Made by a program: the position numbers and the translations under genes. Positions 12,441 through 20,470 of a stretch of 48,926 nt of DNA are shown in pieces. The notes beneath the pieces were generated by a model. That model ran no database searches. It was not told the DNA's origin and worked only from the letters and a program-made list of their open reading frames with translations. Position 1 is the first letter of the stretch. Each line of letters starts with the position of its first letter. The DNA comes from an uncultured Clostridium sp. (lineage in GTDB: Bacteria; Bacillota; Clostridia; TANB77; CAG-508). Location: assembly GCA_945946655.1 (NCBI GenBank), contig CAMEWM010000002.1:1-48926 (forward strand), read 5' to 3'.

Positions 12441-12462
12441 TGTTTTTCATTAACTAATAATT

Positions 12463-12491
12463 ATTTTAACAAATATATATTATTTTTGCAA
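12463..12491 (-). promoter_or_regulatory. SigA-type promoter of pyrG
   Basis: TTGCAA and TAAAAT with a 17-base spacer on the minus strand, immediately after the stop of the upstream membrane-protein gene and about 120 bases before the pyrG ATG. Confidence 0.65.
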
Positions 12492-12497
12492 TACTTT

Positions 12498-13760
12498 TTA
12501 CTTATTCCATTCAAAACTATTTACTACATCTTTTGTATACTCTTCTAATTCATCTAATATATCCTCACTATTTGTATATGATATTGCAGTTATATACGCT
12601 ATTTTTCCATCTTGATATATATAATAATCAAATTCCATTGTAGTCTCATATTTCATCATTAATTCTATAGCATCATAACCGTTTGAGGTAGTAAATACAT
12701 TAATATTATATCCATCATAATCTAAATATTCATTAATATATATTTCTAATATTGACCTTAAATCATTTATCGAATTGTAATTGCCAGATGCACTTTTATC
12801 ATAAACAATACCTATGGTTGCAGGATATGAATGCTCACTATTTTTTTCTCCATCTGTATCTAAATATTTATAATATATCCAACCAGCATCTTCTGTATAG
12901 TCTTCAAATAAATTCCAAGATGTATCTATATTAAAGCTTACATCATCATTATATACTTTCTTTACCTCTTTATTCATTATGCCTCCAAATGAAAGCATAA
13001 TTGCTACTATTAATATAATAGCTGTACATGCTGTTACTACAATTTTACTTACTGAATAATGTATCTTGATGTTTTTTTCATCATCAGAACTATAATAATA
13101 TTTTCCTTTGTATTTTCTTATTATATCTAACTGTTTTAAATATTCAAAGTAATCATTATATTTGTTTTCTTTGAAATCCGCTAATATTTCTTCTTTAGTA
13201 ATAGTTTTCTCTTTCTGAATAGCACCATATTTTTCAAAAACCGGTTTTAATTCATCTATAGATTTTTCTTTAAATTCTTGTTTTTCTTTATTATCTGATG
13301 AAAATAAATTTATATTAGATATATTTAGTAATAATTTTCTCTTTATTATTGTTCCTACAATATATACTCCTAATGTTCCAAACACTAATGAAAATAAGTA
13401 GTCTTGCAATATATTAAGTAAAATACTCCTATTTGCATATAAATTTTTTATTGTTGCTACACTAATTGGTAAATTTGATTTAATCAACAATCCTAAAGGA
13501 ATTAGAAGCAGTACCATTATTGAAACCGTAATAAATGTTAAAATTAATAATATAATTGGCAATTTACTATTTACTTTTCCTTTCAGCCACTTATATCCGT
13601 AAAATTCAAAAATTGGAATTAGTATTGTTAGTGCTAGCAAGAATAACCATTCGCTATATACATAGCAAAAAGCTAATGGAATTGCTGCAATTATTCCTCC
13701 TATTATTCCCCCTATTATTCCTAAAAAATAATTTTTTTTTCTTTCGATTCTATCCTCCAT
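12498..13760 (-). CDS. Multi-pass membrane protein of unknown function
   Basis: This 420-residue protein has four or so N-terminal membrane helices (within residues 12-145, including LGIIGGIIGGIIAAIPLAF and LPIILLILTFITVSIMVLLLI). A charged cytoplasmic segment follows, residues 150-230, with DELKPVFEKYGAIQKE and KEEILADFKENKYNDYFEYLKQL. A further helix (VVTACTAIILIVAIMLSFGG) leads to an external domain of about 150 residues with Trp-Asn-Leu-Phe and Trp-Ile-Tyr-Tyr motifs. The membrane-anchored outer domain resembles lipoprotein-like sensor or PsbP-like folds, but I do not recognise the family. The ATG at 13760 is preferred over TTG at 13766 because GGAAGG lies 8 bases before it. Confidence 0.8.
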   Translation of the reverse strand: MEDRIERKKNYFLGIIGGIIGGIIAAIPLAFCYVYSEWLFLLALTILIPIFEFYGYKWLKGKVNSKLPIILLILTFITVSIMVLLLIPLGLLIKSNLPISVATIKNLYANRSILLNILQDYLFSLVFGTLGVYIVGTIIKRKLLLNISNINLFSSDNKEKQEFKEKSIDELKPVFEKYGAIQKEKTITKEEILADFKENKYNDYFEYLKQLDIIRKYKGKYYYSSDDEKNIKIHYSVSKIVVTACTAIILIVAIMLSFGGIMNKEVKKVYNDDVSFNIDTSWNLFEDYTEDAGWIYYKYLDTDGEKNSEHSYPATIGIVYDKSASGNYNSINDLRSILEIYINEYLDYDGYNINVFTTSNGYDAIELMMKYETTMEFDYYIYQDGKIAYITAISYTNSEDILDELEEYTKDVVNSFEWNK

Positions 13761-13793
13761 AATCAATTCCTTCCTCTTTCCTTATATTTAATA

Positions 13794-13822
13794 ATATAAC
13801 ACAAGTTTAAAAACATTTTCAA
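13794..13822 (-). promoter_or_regulatory. Promoter of the multi-pass membrane protein gene
   Basis: TTGAAA and TTATAT with a 17-base spacer on the minus strand, about 35 bases before the start codon. Confidence 0.55.
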
Positions 13823-13855
13823 TAATTATTATATTTTTTATGTAAAAGTATTAAT

Positions 13856-13885
13856 AAAAGATAATCTAATCATAGATTATCTTTT
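13856..13885 (-). terminator. Terminator of the spoVA operon
   Basis: A perfect 13-base-pair stem (AAAAGATAATCTA and its complement) with a four-base loop, 15 bases after the spoVAE stop. Confidence 0.7.
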
Positions 13886-13900
13886 ACAATCAACAATTTT

Positions 13901-14287
13901 TTATTGTTTTTTTATTTTTGGTTTTGCTATTAGTGAAGCTAAGTATCCAAAGAATATTGCAGCAGCAATTCCTCCTGCATTTGCTTTTACTCCTCCGATA
14001 AATGCTCCTAATAGTCCAATCTCTTTTACAGATTCTATTGCTCCTTTTGCCAAATTTGCTCCAAATCCTGTAAGCGGTACCGTGGCTCCTGCACCTGCAA
14101 AATCTATTAAATATTTATATATGCCTAATCCTCCAAGTATAGCTCCTACAGTAACAAAAATTACTAATATTCTAGCTGGCGTTAGCTTTGTCTTATCTAG
14201 CAGTATTTGACCAATTATACAAATAGCTCCTCCTGTTACAAAACATCGTAGTAACTGCATCCAATCAATACTTTGTATAAATTCCAT
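13901..14287 (-). CDS. spoVAE: Stage V sporulation protein AE
   Basis: This 128-residue membrane protein has four hydrophobic segments and the Gly-rich FAGAGATVPLTGFGANLAKGAIE motif shared by SpoVAC and SpoVAEb. It is a component of the inner-membrane channel that moves calcium dipicolinate into the forespore and releases it at germination. It is last in the operon dodecin-like/spoVAC/spoVAD/spoVAE. The lysine-rich end (KPKIKKQ) is normal for the family. Confidence 0.95.
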   Translation of the reverse strand: MEFIQSIDWMQLLRCFVTGGAICIIGQILLDKTKLTPARILVIFVTVGAILGGLGIYKYLIDFAGAGATVPLTGFGANLAKGAIESVKEIGLLGAFIGGVKANAGGIAAAIFFGYLASLIAKPKIKKQ

Positions 14288-14305
14288 AATAAACTTTCCT
14301 TCCTT

Positions 14306-15310
14306 TTATATTTCTATAGATATAGCATGCGCTATTCCTGGAATGGACTCTCCCTGTTGCATACTTGTCGAATTCATAAGTGCACCAGTAGCCATTAATA
14401 ACAATCTTTTTATTTTCTTTTCCTTCAATTGTTTAAAAAAGTACCCTGAGAATACTGTTGCAATACATGCACATCCACTACCACCAGAGTGCGTATCTTG
14501 TTTTTCTTTGTCAAACATTAAAACTCCACAATCATTATACTTTGAATTTATATTATAGCCTTTACTTTGAGCCATTTCCTTTAGAATTTCCTTACCTATA
14601 TGTCCTAGATCTCCTGTTATAATAGCATCATAAAAACTTGGCTTTCTTCCTGTATCTTGAAAATGTGTAATTAGTGTATCTAGAGCAGCTGGTGCCATTG
14701 CAGCTCCCATATTATTAGCATCTTTTATTCCCATATCTACTATTTTGCCTGGTGTAATATTTGTTATATATGGTCCATCACCAGTAGAAGATAGAATAGC
14801 AGCCCCTGCTCCAGTTACAGTCCATTGCGCTGTTGGTGGTCTTTGTGTCCCTAACTCTAAAGGAAATCTAAATTGTTTTTCAGCACTACAAAAGTGACTT
14901 GATGTAGCACAAATCACATTGTTAGCAGCATTTCCTTCTATAAACACAGAACCTAAGCACATACTTTCTACAAATGTAGAACATGCTCCAAATACCCCAA
15001 AGAATGGTATATTTGCATCTCTTAATCCAAAATCAGATGATATACATTGGTTTAATAAATCTCCTGCAAAGCAATAATCAATATCTGTATTCGCTAAATT
15101 AGATTTCGAAATAGCTAAATTAACAGTTTCCTTTATTATCTTACTTTCCGCCTTTTCCCACGATTTTTCTCCCCAAAACTCATCCTCTAAACATTTATCA
15201 AAATATCCCGCCATAGGTCCATCTGCTTCTTTTGGTCCAACAATTGATGCTGTTTGCAGTATAGTTGGTGGGTTATCAAAACATATAGTTTGTTTACCTA
15301 TTTTATGCAT
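14306..15310 (-). CDS. spoVAD: Stage V sporulation protein AD
   Basis: SpoVAD is the soluble, thiolase-fold component of the SpoVA channel and binds dipicolinic acid. The 334-residue protein shows the family landmarks: IGKQTICFDNPPTI start, GPKEADGPM, FGVFGACSTFVE, ATSSHFCSAEKQFRFPLELGTQRPPTAQWTVTGAGA, and the C-terminal GGSGCACIATVFSGYF. It lies 16 bases after spoVAC and 18 bases before spoVAE, within one operon. Confidence 0.97.
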   Translation of the reverse strand: MHKIGKQTICFDNPPTILQTASIVGPKEADGPMAGYFDKCLEDEFWGEKSWEKAESKIIKETVNLAISKSNLANTDIDYCFAGDLLNQCISSDFGLRDANIPFFGVFGACSTFVESMCLGSVFIEGNAANNVICATSSHFCSAEKQFRFPLELGTQRPPTAQWTVTGAGAAILSSTGDGPYITNITPGKIVDMGIKDANNMGAAMAPAALDTLITHFQDTGRKPSFYDAIITGDLGHIGKEILKEMAQSKGYNINSKYNDCGVLMFDKEKQDTHSGGSGCACIATVFSGYFFKQLKEKKIKRLLLMATGALMNSTSMQQGESIPGIAHAISIEI

Positions 15311-15325
15311 AAAATTTGCTCCTTT

Positions 15326-15766
15326 CTAAAACATTGATGCTATTATTCCAATTATTACTGATGCAGATATTCCAAATACTAATACTGGACCCGCAACAGT
15401 AAACATTTTTCCTCCAACACCCATAACATATCCCTCAGATTTGTATTCGATGGCAGGAGATACAATTGAATTTGCAAAACCCGTTATTGGTACTAATGAT
15501 CCTGCACCTGCAAATTTTCCAATTCTATTAAACACATTTAATGCCGTTAAAATAGCTGATATCGCAATAAGTGAAATAGATACTACCGTTGACGCTAGAG
15601 TATTATCCATTCCTTTATACATACAAAAGTCCATTATGATTTGACCTATTGAGCATATTAGCCCTCCAACCCAAAATGCATTAAAACAATCTTTTAATAT
15701 GGGAGAATTTGGGGATTTTTTATTTACATACTCACTATATTCTTTTTGTGTATTTATTTTTTCCAT
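15326..15766 (-). CDS. spoVAC: Stage V sporulation protein AC
   Basis: This 146-residue membrane protein has several hydrophobic helices and the motif FAGAGSLVPITGFANSIVSPAIE. In Bacillus, SpoVAC acts as a mechanosensitive channel for dipicolinate. The cytoplasmic start carries a KKSPNSPILKDCFNAFWVGG segment typical of the family. It is followed by spoVAD with a 15-base gap. Confidence 0.96.
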   Translation of the reverse strand: MEKINTQKEYSEYVNKKSPNSPILKDCFNAFWVGGLICSIGQIIMDFCMYKGMDNTLASTVVSISLIAISAILTALNVFNRIGKFAGAGSLVPITGFANSIVSPAIEYKSEGYVMGVGGKMFTVAGPVLVFGISASVIIGIIASMF

Positions 15767-15777
15767 AAAATTACCTC

Positions 15778-15984
15778 CTATTTTCTATCTCTATCAATCA
15801 TAAAAGTTAAATCTACATCCGCATAATACTCTGTTATTTTCTTACCACTAATTTTGGCCTTTTGACTAATAATTGTCACTCCTGTTAGATAATCTATCGT
15901 TTTAGATGCTTCCGCAATCGTTTGTAATATTGCATCTTTCCAAGATACTGTTGATGTTCCTGTTATCATTAAATGCTTTTCCAT
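15778..15984 (-). CDS. Dodecin-like small protein in the spoVA operon
   Basis: This 68-residue protein matches the dodecin pattern: an initial beta strand then TGTSTVSWKDAILQTIAEASKTIDYLTGVTI, a GKKITEYYADVDLTFMID tail, and no membrane segment. Dodecins are small dodecameric flavin or CoA-binding proteins; the equivalents in spore formers lack a proven role. It ends 12 bases before spoVAC and is the first gene of that operon, which suggests forespore expression. The family call rests on motif spacing only. Confidence 0.75.
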   Translation of the reverse strand: MEKHLMITGTSTVSWKDAILQTIAEASKTIDYLTGVTIISQKAKISGKKITEYYADVDLTFMIDRDRK

Positions 15985-16061
15985 ATATTAACCTCCATTT
16001 TTTATTAAAAATAGCTTTTCCTTTTTTTATAAAATTATGCAAAATATATAATTTTCACAAA

Positions 16062-16087
16062 AAAATAAGAGGATAACCTCTTATTTT
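16062..16087 (-). terminator. Terminator of tcdA
   Basis: A stem AAAATAAGAGG/CCTCTTATTTT with a four-base loop, followed on the minus strand by a run of T, just after the tcdA stop. Confidence 0.8.
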
Positions 16088-16091
16088 ACAT

Positions 16092-16790
16092 CTAATATTT
16101 TATAATATCTTTCACAATTTCACTTGCTATTATTAAACCACAAACTGAAGGCACAAAGCTTATGCTTGCAGTAGTTCTCTTGTTTTCCTCGCTATTATCA
16201 AATCTTGTTGGATTTTCTTTTGAATATACAACTTTTGTATGGTATATTCCACTTTCTTTCAACTTTTTTCTTATTACTTTTGCAAGTGGGCATACTGATG
16301 TTTTACTGATATCTGCAACTTCTATCATCGTCGGATTTAATTTATTTCCCATTCCCATCGCAGAGATTATTTTTATGCCTTTATCATGTGCTTGTCTTAT
16401 TAAAGAAAGTTTTGATGATACAGAATCTATTGCATCAACTATGTACGTATAGTCTTGTCTTATTAATTTATCAGCATTTTGTTCATTGTAAAATTCTTTA
16501 TAAATTTCAACATTTGCATTTGGATTTATTTTTAGAATTCTATATTTTTCCACTTCCACTTTATCTTTTCCGACAGTAGTTGTATCTGCAATTAATTGTC
16601 TATTTATATTTGTCACATCTACACTATCTTTATCCACTAACACAAACCTTCCAATTCCAGCTCTTGCCAATGCTTCTACTGCATATGAGCCAACTCCTCC
16701 ACAGCCAAAAACTGCAACAGTTGCATTTTTTAATTTTTCTATATTATCTGCCCCTATTAGTAGTTCTTCACGTTCTAACCAACTTTCCAT
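16092..16790 (-). CDS. tcdA: tRNA threonylcarbamoyladenosine dehydratase (ThiF/MoeB family)
   Basis: TcdA cyclises t6A37 of ANN-decoding tRNAs to ct6A in an ATP-dependent reaction. The 232-residue E1-like protein has the nucleotide-binding motif VFGCGGVGSYAVEALARAG, the adenylation motif DKDSVDVTNINRQL, VVDAIDSVSSK-like text (YIVDAIDSVSSK), and the TcdA-typical ISAMGMGNKLNPTMIEVADISKTSVCPLAK. The closing ASISFVPSVCGLIIASEIVK is also diagnostic. It is a single gene with its own promoter and terminator. Confidence 0.93.
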   Translation of the reverse strand: MESWLEREELLIGADNIEKLKNATVAVFGCGGVGSYAVEALARAGIGRFVLVDKDSVDVTNINRQLIADTTTVGKDKVEVEKYRILKINPNANVEIYKEFYNEQNADKLIRQDYTYIVDAIDSVSSKLSLIRQAHDKGIKIISAMGMGNKLNPTMIEVADISKTSVCPLAKVIRKKLKESGIYHTKVVYSKENPTRFDNSEENKRTTASISFVPSVCGLIIASEIVKDIIKY

Positions 16791-16814
16791 TTCATTGTCC
16801 TCTTTTATAAATTT

Positions 16815-16843
16815 ATACTAACATAACATTCCAATCTTTTCAA
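16815..16843 (-). promoter_or_regulatory. Promoter of tcdA
   Basis: TTGAAA and TAGTAT with a 17-base spacer on the minus strand, 25 bases before the start codon. Confidence 0.55.
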
Positions 16844-16851
16844 CATTTTAA

Positions 16852-16896
16852 ACAAAAAAAATGAAACATTCAGACGTATCACCTTCAATGTTTCAT
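16852..16896 (-). terminator. Terminator of infC-rpmI-rplT
   Basis: A stem ATGAAACATT/AATGTTTCAT with a 16-base loop region, followed by eight T on the minus strand, 18 bases after rplT. Confidence 0.85.
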
Positions 16897-16913
16897 CTTC
16901 TTATTTATACTAA

Positions 16914-17267
16914 TTATTTTGCTTTTTTAGCTACTTCTGCAACTTTTGCAAAAGCTTTTGGATCAGATACAGCCATTTCAGCTAACATTTTTCTATTGAT
17001 AACAACATTTGCCTTTTTTAATCCATTTATTAATTGGCTATATGTTAATCCATTCATTCTTGCAGCTGCATTTATTCTAGCTATCCATAATTTTCTGAAA
17101 TTAGATTTTTTATCTTTTCTTCCAACAAAAGCATAATTTCCAGATTTCATGACTTGTTGTTTAGCCATTCTAAATCTGTAGTGTTTTGCTCCATAATATC
17201 CTTTTGCTCTTTTTAATATTTTGTTATGTTTTTTACGAGTAATTATTGCTGTTTTAACTCTTGCCAT
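16914..17267 (-). CDS. rplT: 50S ribosomal protein L20
   Basis: This 117-residue basic protein has the L20 signatures [53 protein letters not shown] and [28 protein letters not shown]20 is needed early in 50S assembly. In low-GC Gram-positive bacteria it also represses this operon by binding the infC leader, which is present here. Confidence 0.98.
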   Translation of the reverse strand: MARVKTAIITRKKHNKILKRAKGYYGAKHYRFRMAKQQVMKSGNYAFVGRKDKKSNFRKLWIARINAAARMNGLTYSQLINGLKKANVVINRKMLAEMAVSDPKAFAKVAEVAKKAK

Positions 17268-17293
17268 TTTCTATTCACCTTCCTTAATTCTTA

Positions 17294-17500
17294 CTATTTG
17301 TTACCATATGGTAATAATTTTTTGATTCCTGCTTCGCATGTTTTGTCTGCATAAGCATCTTGAACTTTTCCTCTAGCTTTAGCTCTTGGTGTCTTATTTG
17401 CTAATAAGTGTCTTCTGTTTGATTTTGTTCTTTTTACTTTTCCAGTTGCTGTATATGAATATCTTTTTTTAGCAGCTTTATTTGTTTTTAATTTTGGCAT
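17294..17500 (-). CDS. rpmI: 50S ribosomal protein L35
   Basis: This 68-residue, very basic protein begins MPKLKTNKAAKKRYSYTATGKVKR and has the RRHLLANKT motif. The usual L35 length is about 65. It sits between infC and rplT, the standard order. Confidence 0.98.
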   Translation of the reverse strand: MPKLKTNKAAKKRYSYTATGKVKRTKSNRRHLLANKTPRAKARGKVQDAYADKTCEAGIKKLLPYGNK

Positions 17501-17571
17501 AATTTTTTCCTCCTTAAATGTTTTGGGATTTTTCCCTTATATATAAATAGTTTATTTAACTATCAATATTT

Positions 17572-18087
17572 TTATTTTTCTACTTTCTTAGCTAATATTA
17601 CAAACATGTTCTTTCCTTCTAATAAAGGCTTCTTTTCAACAGTAGCAATATCAGATAAGTTTTCTATAAACTCATTTAAAGTTTCTTCTCCAGCTTTAAC
17701 ATAGTTTAATTCTCTTCCTCTGAATCTAACAGTTATCTTTACTTTGTTTCCATCTTCCAAAAATCTTCTTGCATTTTTTGCTTTAAATTCAAAATCATGT
17801 TGTTCTATGTTTGGAGTCACTCTAAGTTCTTTTAATTCGAATGTTTTTTGATTTTTTCTTGATTCTTTCTCTCTTTTAGCTTGTTCGAACTTATACTTTC
17901 CATAATTCATAAGTTTGCAAACTGGTGGTTGTGCATTTGGTGAAACTAAGGCTAAATCTAACTTAGCATCTGCCGCTTTATCTAAAGCTTCATCTAATGA
18001 AACAACTCCTAATTTTTCTCCATTTGCTCCAATTAATTGAACTTCTTTTGCTCTAATTTTTTCATTAATTAGTAATTCTTGTTTTAT
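17572..18087 (-). CDS. infC: Translation initiation factor IF-3, with an apparent AUA start codon
   Basis: IF-3 binds the 30S subunit, prevents premature subunit joining and rejects non-standard start codons. Both domains are present: INEKIRAKEVQLIGANGEKLG and PVCKLMNYGKYKFEQAKREKE (N domain), then ELRVTPNIEQHDFEFKAKNARRFLEDGNKVKITVRFRGRE (C domain). The frame stays open upstream to an ATG at 18138, but that ATG lies inside the leader terminator hairpin. A perfect GGAGGTG lies 6 bases before an ATA at 18087, and from there the protein (171 residues) aligns residue for residue with Bacillus IF-3, which uses ATT. A rare start codon allows IF-3 to repress its own synthesis. Confidence 0.95.
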   Translation of the reverse strand: MKQELLINEKIRAKEVQLIGANGEKLGVVSLDEALDKAADAKLDLALVSPNAQPPVCKLMNYGKYKFEQAKREKESRKNQKTFELKELRVTPNIEQHDFEFKAKNARRFLEDGNKVKITVRFRGRELNYVKAGEETLNEFIENLSDIATVEKKPLLEGKNMFVILAKKVEK

Positions 18088-18089
18088 AA

Positions 18090-18237
18090 AAAACACCTCC
18101 AAAAAAATAAGATTGACTTTCAAAAAGCCAACCCACATTTCACAGCCTGTAAATATAAGATTTACAGAGATACAATATTTATCTTACCTTTTGCTACATT
18201 GCGAAGGTGAGAAGTGGATTGCTTCTTCTTGAACATT
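18090..18237 (-). promoter_or_regulatory. infC operon leader (L20-leader type) ending in a terminator
   Basis: The transcript from the infC promoter has a leader of about 145 bases. Its first part contains the AAGAAGC...CCACTTCTCACC pattern found in the Firmicute infC-rpmI-rplT (L20) leader. A second hairpin is formed by GTAAATCTTATATTTAC. The leader ends with a hairpin GTTGGCTTT...AAAGTCAAT followed by CTTATTTTTTT, a terminator only 20 bases before the infC start. In the known system L20 binding favours this terminator. The class assignment is by motif, not by covariance search. Confidence 0.75.
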
Positions 18238-18241
18238 ATTT

Positions 18242-18270
18242 ATTTTACTACATTTTTTAAAATTAGTCAA
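18242..18270 (-). promoter_or_regulatory. SigA-type promoter of infC-rpmI-rplT
   Basis: TTGACT and TAAAAT with a 17-base spacer on the minus strand, directly upstream of the leader. Confidence 0.75.
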
Positions 18271-18292
18271 GTATTTTTTATAAATTATTATA

Positions 18293-18313
18293 CCCGCCAG
18301 TACATATGGCGGG
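18293..18313 (-). terminator. Terminator-like hairpin after the GGDEF gene
   Basis: A GC-rich stem CCCGCC/GGCGGG with a nine-base loop, 11 bases after the stop. It lacks a clean T-run on the minus strand. Confidence 0.5.
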
Positions 18314-18323
18314 GTTAGGAAGA

Positions 18324-19244
18324 TTATTGTTTCATTTTCGTTTTTTCATTATACATATCTTCATCAGCTGTCTTAATAGCTTCTTTTACAGCTTCTGTAA
18401 CGCTTTTTCTTCCAGGAATATAAGTTGCTCCTCCAACAGCTACGTTTGGAAAAAGTGGTTCGCTCTTATGCTCTTCATTCACTTCAGCTTGTAACATAGA
18501 CTTCAATCGTTCTAAAACTTTTGAATCATCATAGTTTTCACACTCTCTAATTAACTTCAGCTTTTCCCCTCTCTTGAGAATAACTGCAAATTCATCACCA
18601 CCAATACGATAGCAATTTCCAACTCTCTGATAGGTGCGTTTTATGACTTTTCCAATCTTCTGGAGTATAATGTCTCCTGCTTGATGTCCATAGTTATCAT
18701 TGATTTTTTTGAAATCATTTAAATCCAAAATCAAAATGATAGTTTCATAATCCAATTTTTTCAACTCAGCTTCATATGAGGCTCTATTTAGCAAACCAGT
18801 AAGGCAATCAGTTTCATGTTTCAATGTTCCATAATATAACACAAACATTAAGTTACCTACTGAAATAGTTAAAAACTCTGTTGTATTACCTACTAATTGG
18901 ATTATTATTACTGATACTATAAAAAATAACATTTCAATCAAGATTGACTTGTTCCGCCCCTGATGTACGTCTTCAATTTTAAGCATTCTCGCGAACATAA
19001 CGATAACTAAAAGTGCAATAATTAATTCAATAACATTGAAATCTTCTATTAAATTAATATGCATTCCGTTTAATATTTTATCTAGTAACTCAAAAATAGT
19101 TCCTAAGATAACCAATGCAGAAATTCCTATAAGTTTCCGTTTTTCTTTCCTTTCTAAATCATTGCTGTTAATAATGTATGTAATTAAAAACAGCTGAATA
19201 AATGCAGAAATGTACGTGTACGTGATAATACTGTAATAAATCAT
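18324..19244 (-). CDS. Membrane-bound diguanylate cyclase (GGDEF)
   Basis: This 306-residue protein has about six N-terminal membrane helices (residues 5-140) and a C-terminal GGDEF domain (from DCLTGLLNRASYE near residue 146). The active-site motif is GGDEFAV, and the substrate-binding segment DLNDFKKINDNYGHQAGD is intact, so it should make cyclic di-GMP. The usual inhibitory RxxD site five residues before the GGDEF motif is absent (GNCYR). The output is unknown, but cyclic di-GMP often controls exopolysaccharide and surface fibres, both of which are encoded nearby. Confidence 0.92.
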   Translation of the reverse strand: MIYYSIITYTYISAFIQLFLITYIINSNDLERKEKRKLIGISALVILGTIFELLDKILNGMHINLIEDFNVIELIIALLVIVMFARMLKIEDVHQGRNKSILIEMLFFIVSVIIIQLVGNTTEFLTISVGNLMFVLYYGTLKHETDCLTGLLNRASYEAELKKLDYETIILILDLNDFKKINDNYGHQAGDIILQKIGKVIKRTYQRVGNCYRIGGDEFAVILKRGEKLKLIRECENYDDSKVLERLKSMLQAEVNEEHKSEPLFPNVAVGGATYIPGRKSVTEAVKEAIKTADEDMYNEKTKMKQ

Positions 19245-19388
19245 GTTTTATTTACCTCTTCCTTTCTTTAGACAACCTTACTATAAGTTACCTTTGTAAA
19301 ATCACTTTACGTCCATGATTATATCACATTTACATAATATTTGCAAATATATGTATTATTTTAATATTTACGATTTTTTCTATTAGTC

Positions 19389-19417
19389 TTGACTTTTTCC
19401 TTATTTTGTAATAAAAT
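19389..19417 (+). promoter_or_regulatory. SigA-type promoter of rplM-rpsI
   Basis: TTGACT and TAAAAT with a 17-base spacer, about 115 bases before the rplM start. Confidence 0.75.
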
Positions 19418-19422
19418 ATTAA

Positions 19423-19525
19423 AGCGTAATTGAATATGGCATATATAAGAACTTCTCCCCGGTAGTTTTTATATTATGATTTCATATATAGAAAATTTAA
19501 TAATTATTGAAATGGAGGGTATTTT
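19423..19525 (+). promoter_or_regulatory. rplM leader, possible L13 autoregulatory RNA
   Basis: A leader of about 105 bases contains a stem formed by ATATAAGAACT and AGTTTTTATAT around TCTCCCCGGT. Firmicute rplM-rpsI operons commonly carry an L13 leader RNA at this place. The position and size fit, but I cannot confirm the consensus without a covariance search. Confidence 0.45.
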
Positions 19526-19530
19526 TTACC

Positions 19531-19965
19531 ATGAATAATACAACATACAGTATTAAAAAAGAAGAAATAGAAAGAAAATGGTATATAATTGATGCTGCTA
19601 ACAAGCCATTAGGAAGAGTTGCTGCAGAAGCTGCAAAATTATTAAGAGGAAAACACAAACCAACTTACACCCCTAATATGGACGCTGGCGATCATGTTAT
19701 TATCATAAATTGTTCAAAAGTAGTTTTAACAGGACACAAATTAACACAAAAAATCTATAGACATCATTCTTCATATATTGGTGGAATGAAAGAAGTTCAA
19801 GCTAAAGATATGTTAGCTAATAATCCAGAAAAGATGATGACTTTAGCAGTAACAGGAATGCTTCCACATAATAGTTTAGGAAGACAAATGGCTAAAAAGT
19901 TAAGAGTATATGCTGGAGCAGAGCATGAAAATATGGCTCAAAAACCAGAAGTATGGAATTTTTAA
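19531..19965 (+). CDS. rplM: 50S ribosomal protein L13
   Basis: This 144-residue L13 has the landmarks [61 protein letters not shown] and the family motif [27 protein letters not shown]. The upstream ATG at 19507 would give a longer protein, but it overlaps the GGAGGG ribosome binding site that serves the ATG at 19531, so the shorter start is chosen. rpsI follows after 19 bases. Confidence 0.97.
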   Translation: MNNTTYSIKKEEIERKWYIIDAANKPLGRVAAEAAKLLRGKHKPTYTPNMDAGDHVIIINCSKVVLTGHKLTQKIYRHHSSYIGGMKEVQAKDMLANNPEKMMTLAVTGMLPHNSLGRQMAKKLRVYAGAEHENMAQKPEVWNF

Positions 19966-19984
19966 TTAGGAGGGAAATAAAGAA

Positions 19985-20392
19985 ATGCCTAGAACAAAAA
20001 AAGAACAAGTAGTTTTTAATGGTACAGGAAGAAGAAAAAGTTCAATCGCTAGAGTTAGAATTATGAGTGGAAAAGGAGATATTACAGTTAATGGAAAACC
20101 ATTAGATGAATATTTCGGAGAAGAAACACTAAAAGTTATAGTTAGACAACCTTTAACAGTTACAAATACATTAGATAAATTTGACGTTATTTGTACAGTA
20201 AAAGGTGGTGGATTCTCTGGTCAAGCTGGAGCAATTCGTCATGGTATAGCTAGAGCATTAAATGCAGCTAATTTAGAATATAGACCAGCTTTAAAAGCAA
20301 ATGGTTTCTTAACAAGAGATTCTCGTTCAAAAGAAAGAAAGAAATATGGTCTTAAGAAAGCTAGAAAAGCACCTCAATTCTCAAAGAGATAA
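19985..20392 (+). CDS. rpsI: 30S ribosomal protein S9
   Basis: This 135-residue S9 shows [59 protein letters not shown] and the C-terminal [20 protein letters not shown] tail that reaches the decoding-site tRNA. It is last in the rplM-rpsI operon. Confidence 0.98.
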   Translation: MPRTKKEQVVFNGTGRRKSSIARVRIMSGKGDITVNGKPLDEYFGEETLKVIVRQPLTVTNTLDKFDVICTVKGGGFSGQAGAIRHGIARALNAANLEYRPALKANGFLTRDSRSKERKKYGLKKARKAPQFSKR

Positions 20393-20414
20393 TATCTTAT
20401 CGATTGTATTGTTT

Positions 20415-20455
20415 AAAAGCCTTGAAAGTATTTATACTTCAAGGCTTTTTGTTTT
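20415..20455 (+). terminator. Terminator of rplM-rpsI
   Basis: A stem AAAAGCCTTGAAAGTA/TACTTCAAGGCTTTTT with one bulged base, a four-base loop and a T-run. Confidence 0.88.
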
Positions 20456-20470
20456 ATGTTTTTAGTAATT

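Noticed and set aside
15985-16061. A SigG-type promoter before the spoVA operon
   Set aside because: Such a promoter is expected, but the candidate boxes (TGAAAA and CATAAT) have the wrong spacing, so I do not list one.
18088-18138. The 17 extra codons before infC as part of IF-3
   Set aside because: The segment is the transcription terminator of the leader and the ribosome binding site, and it has no IF-3 homology.
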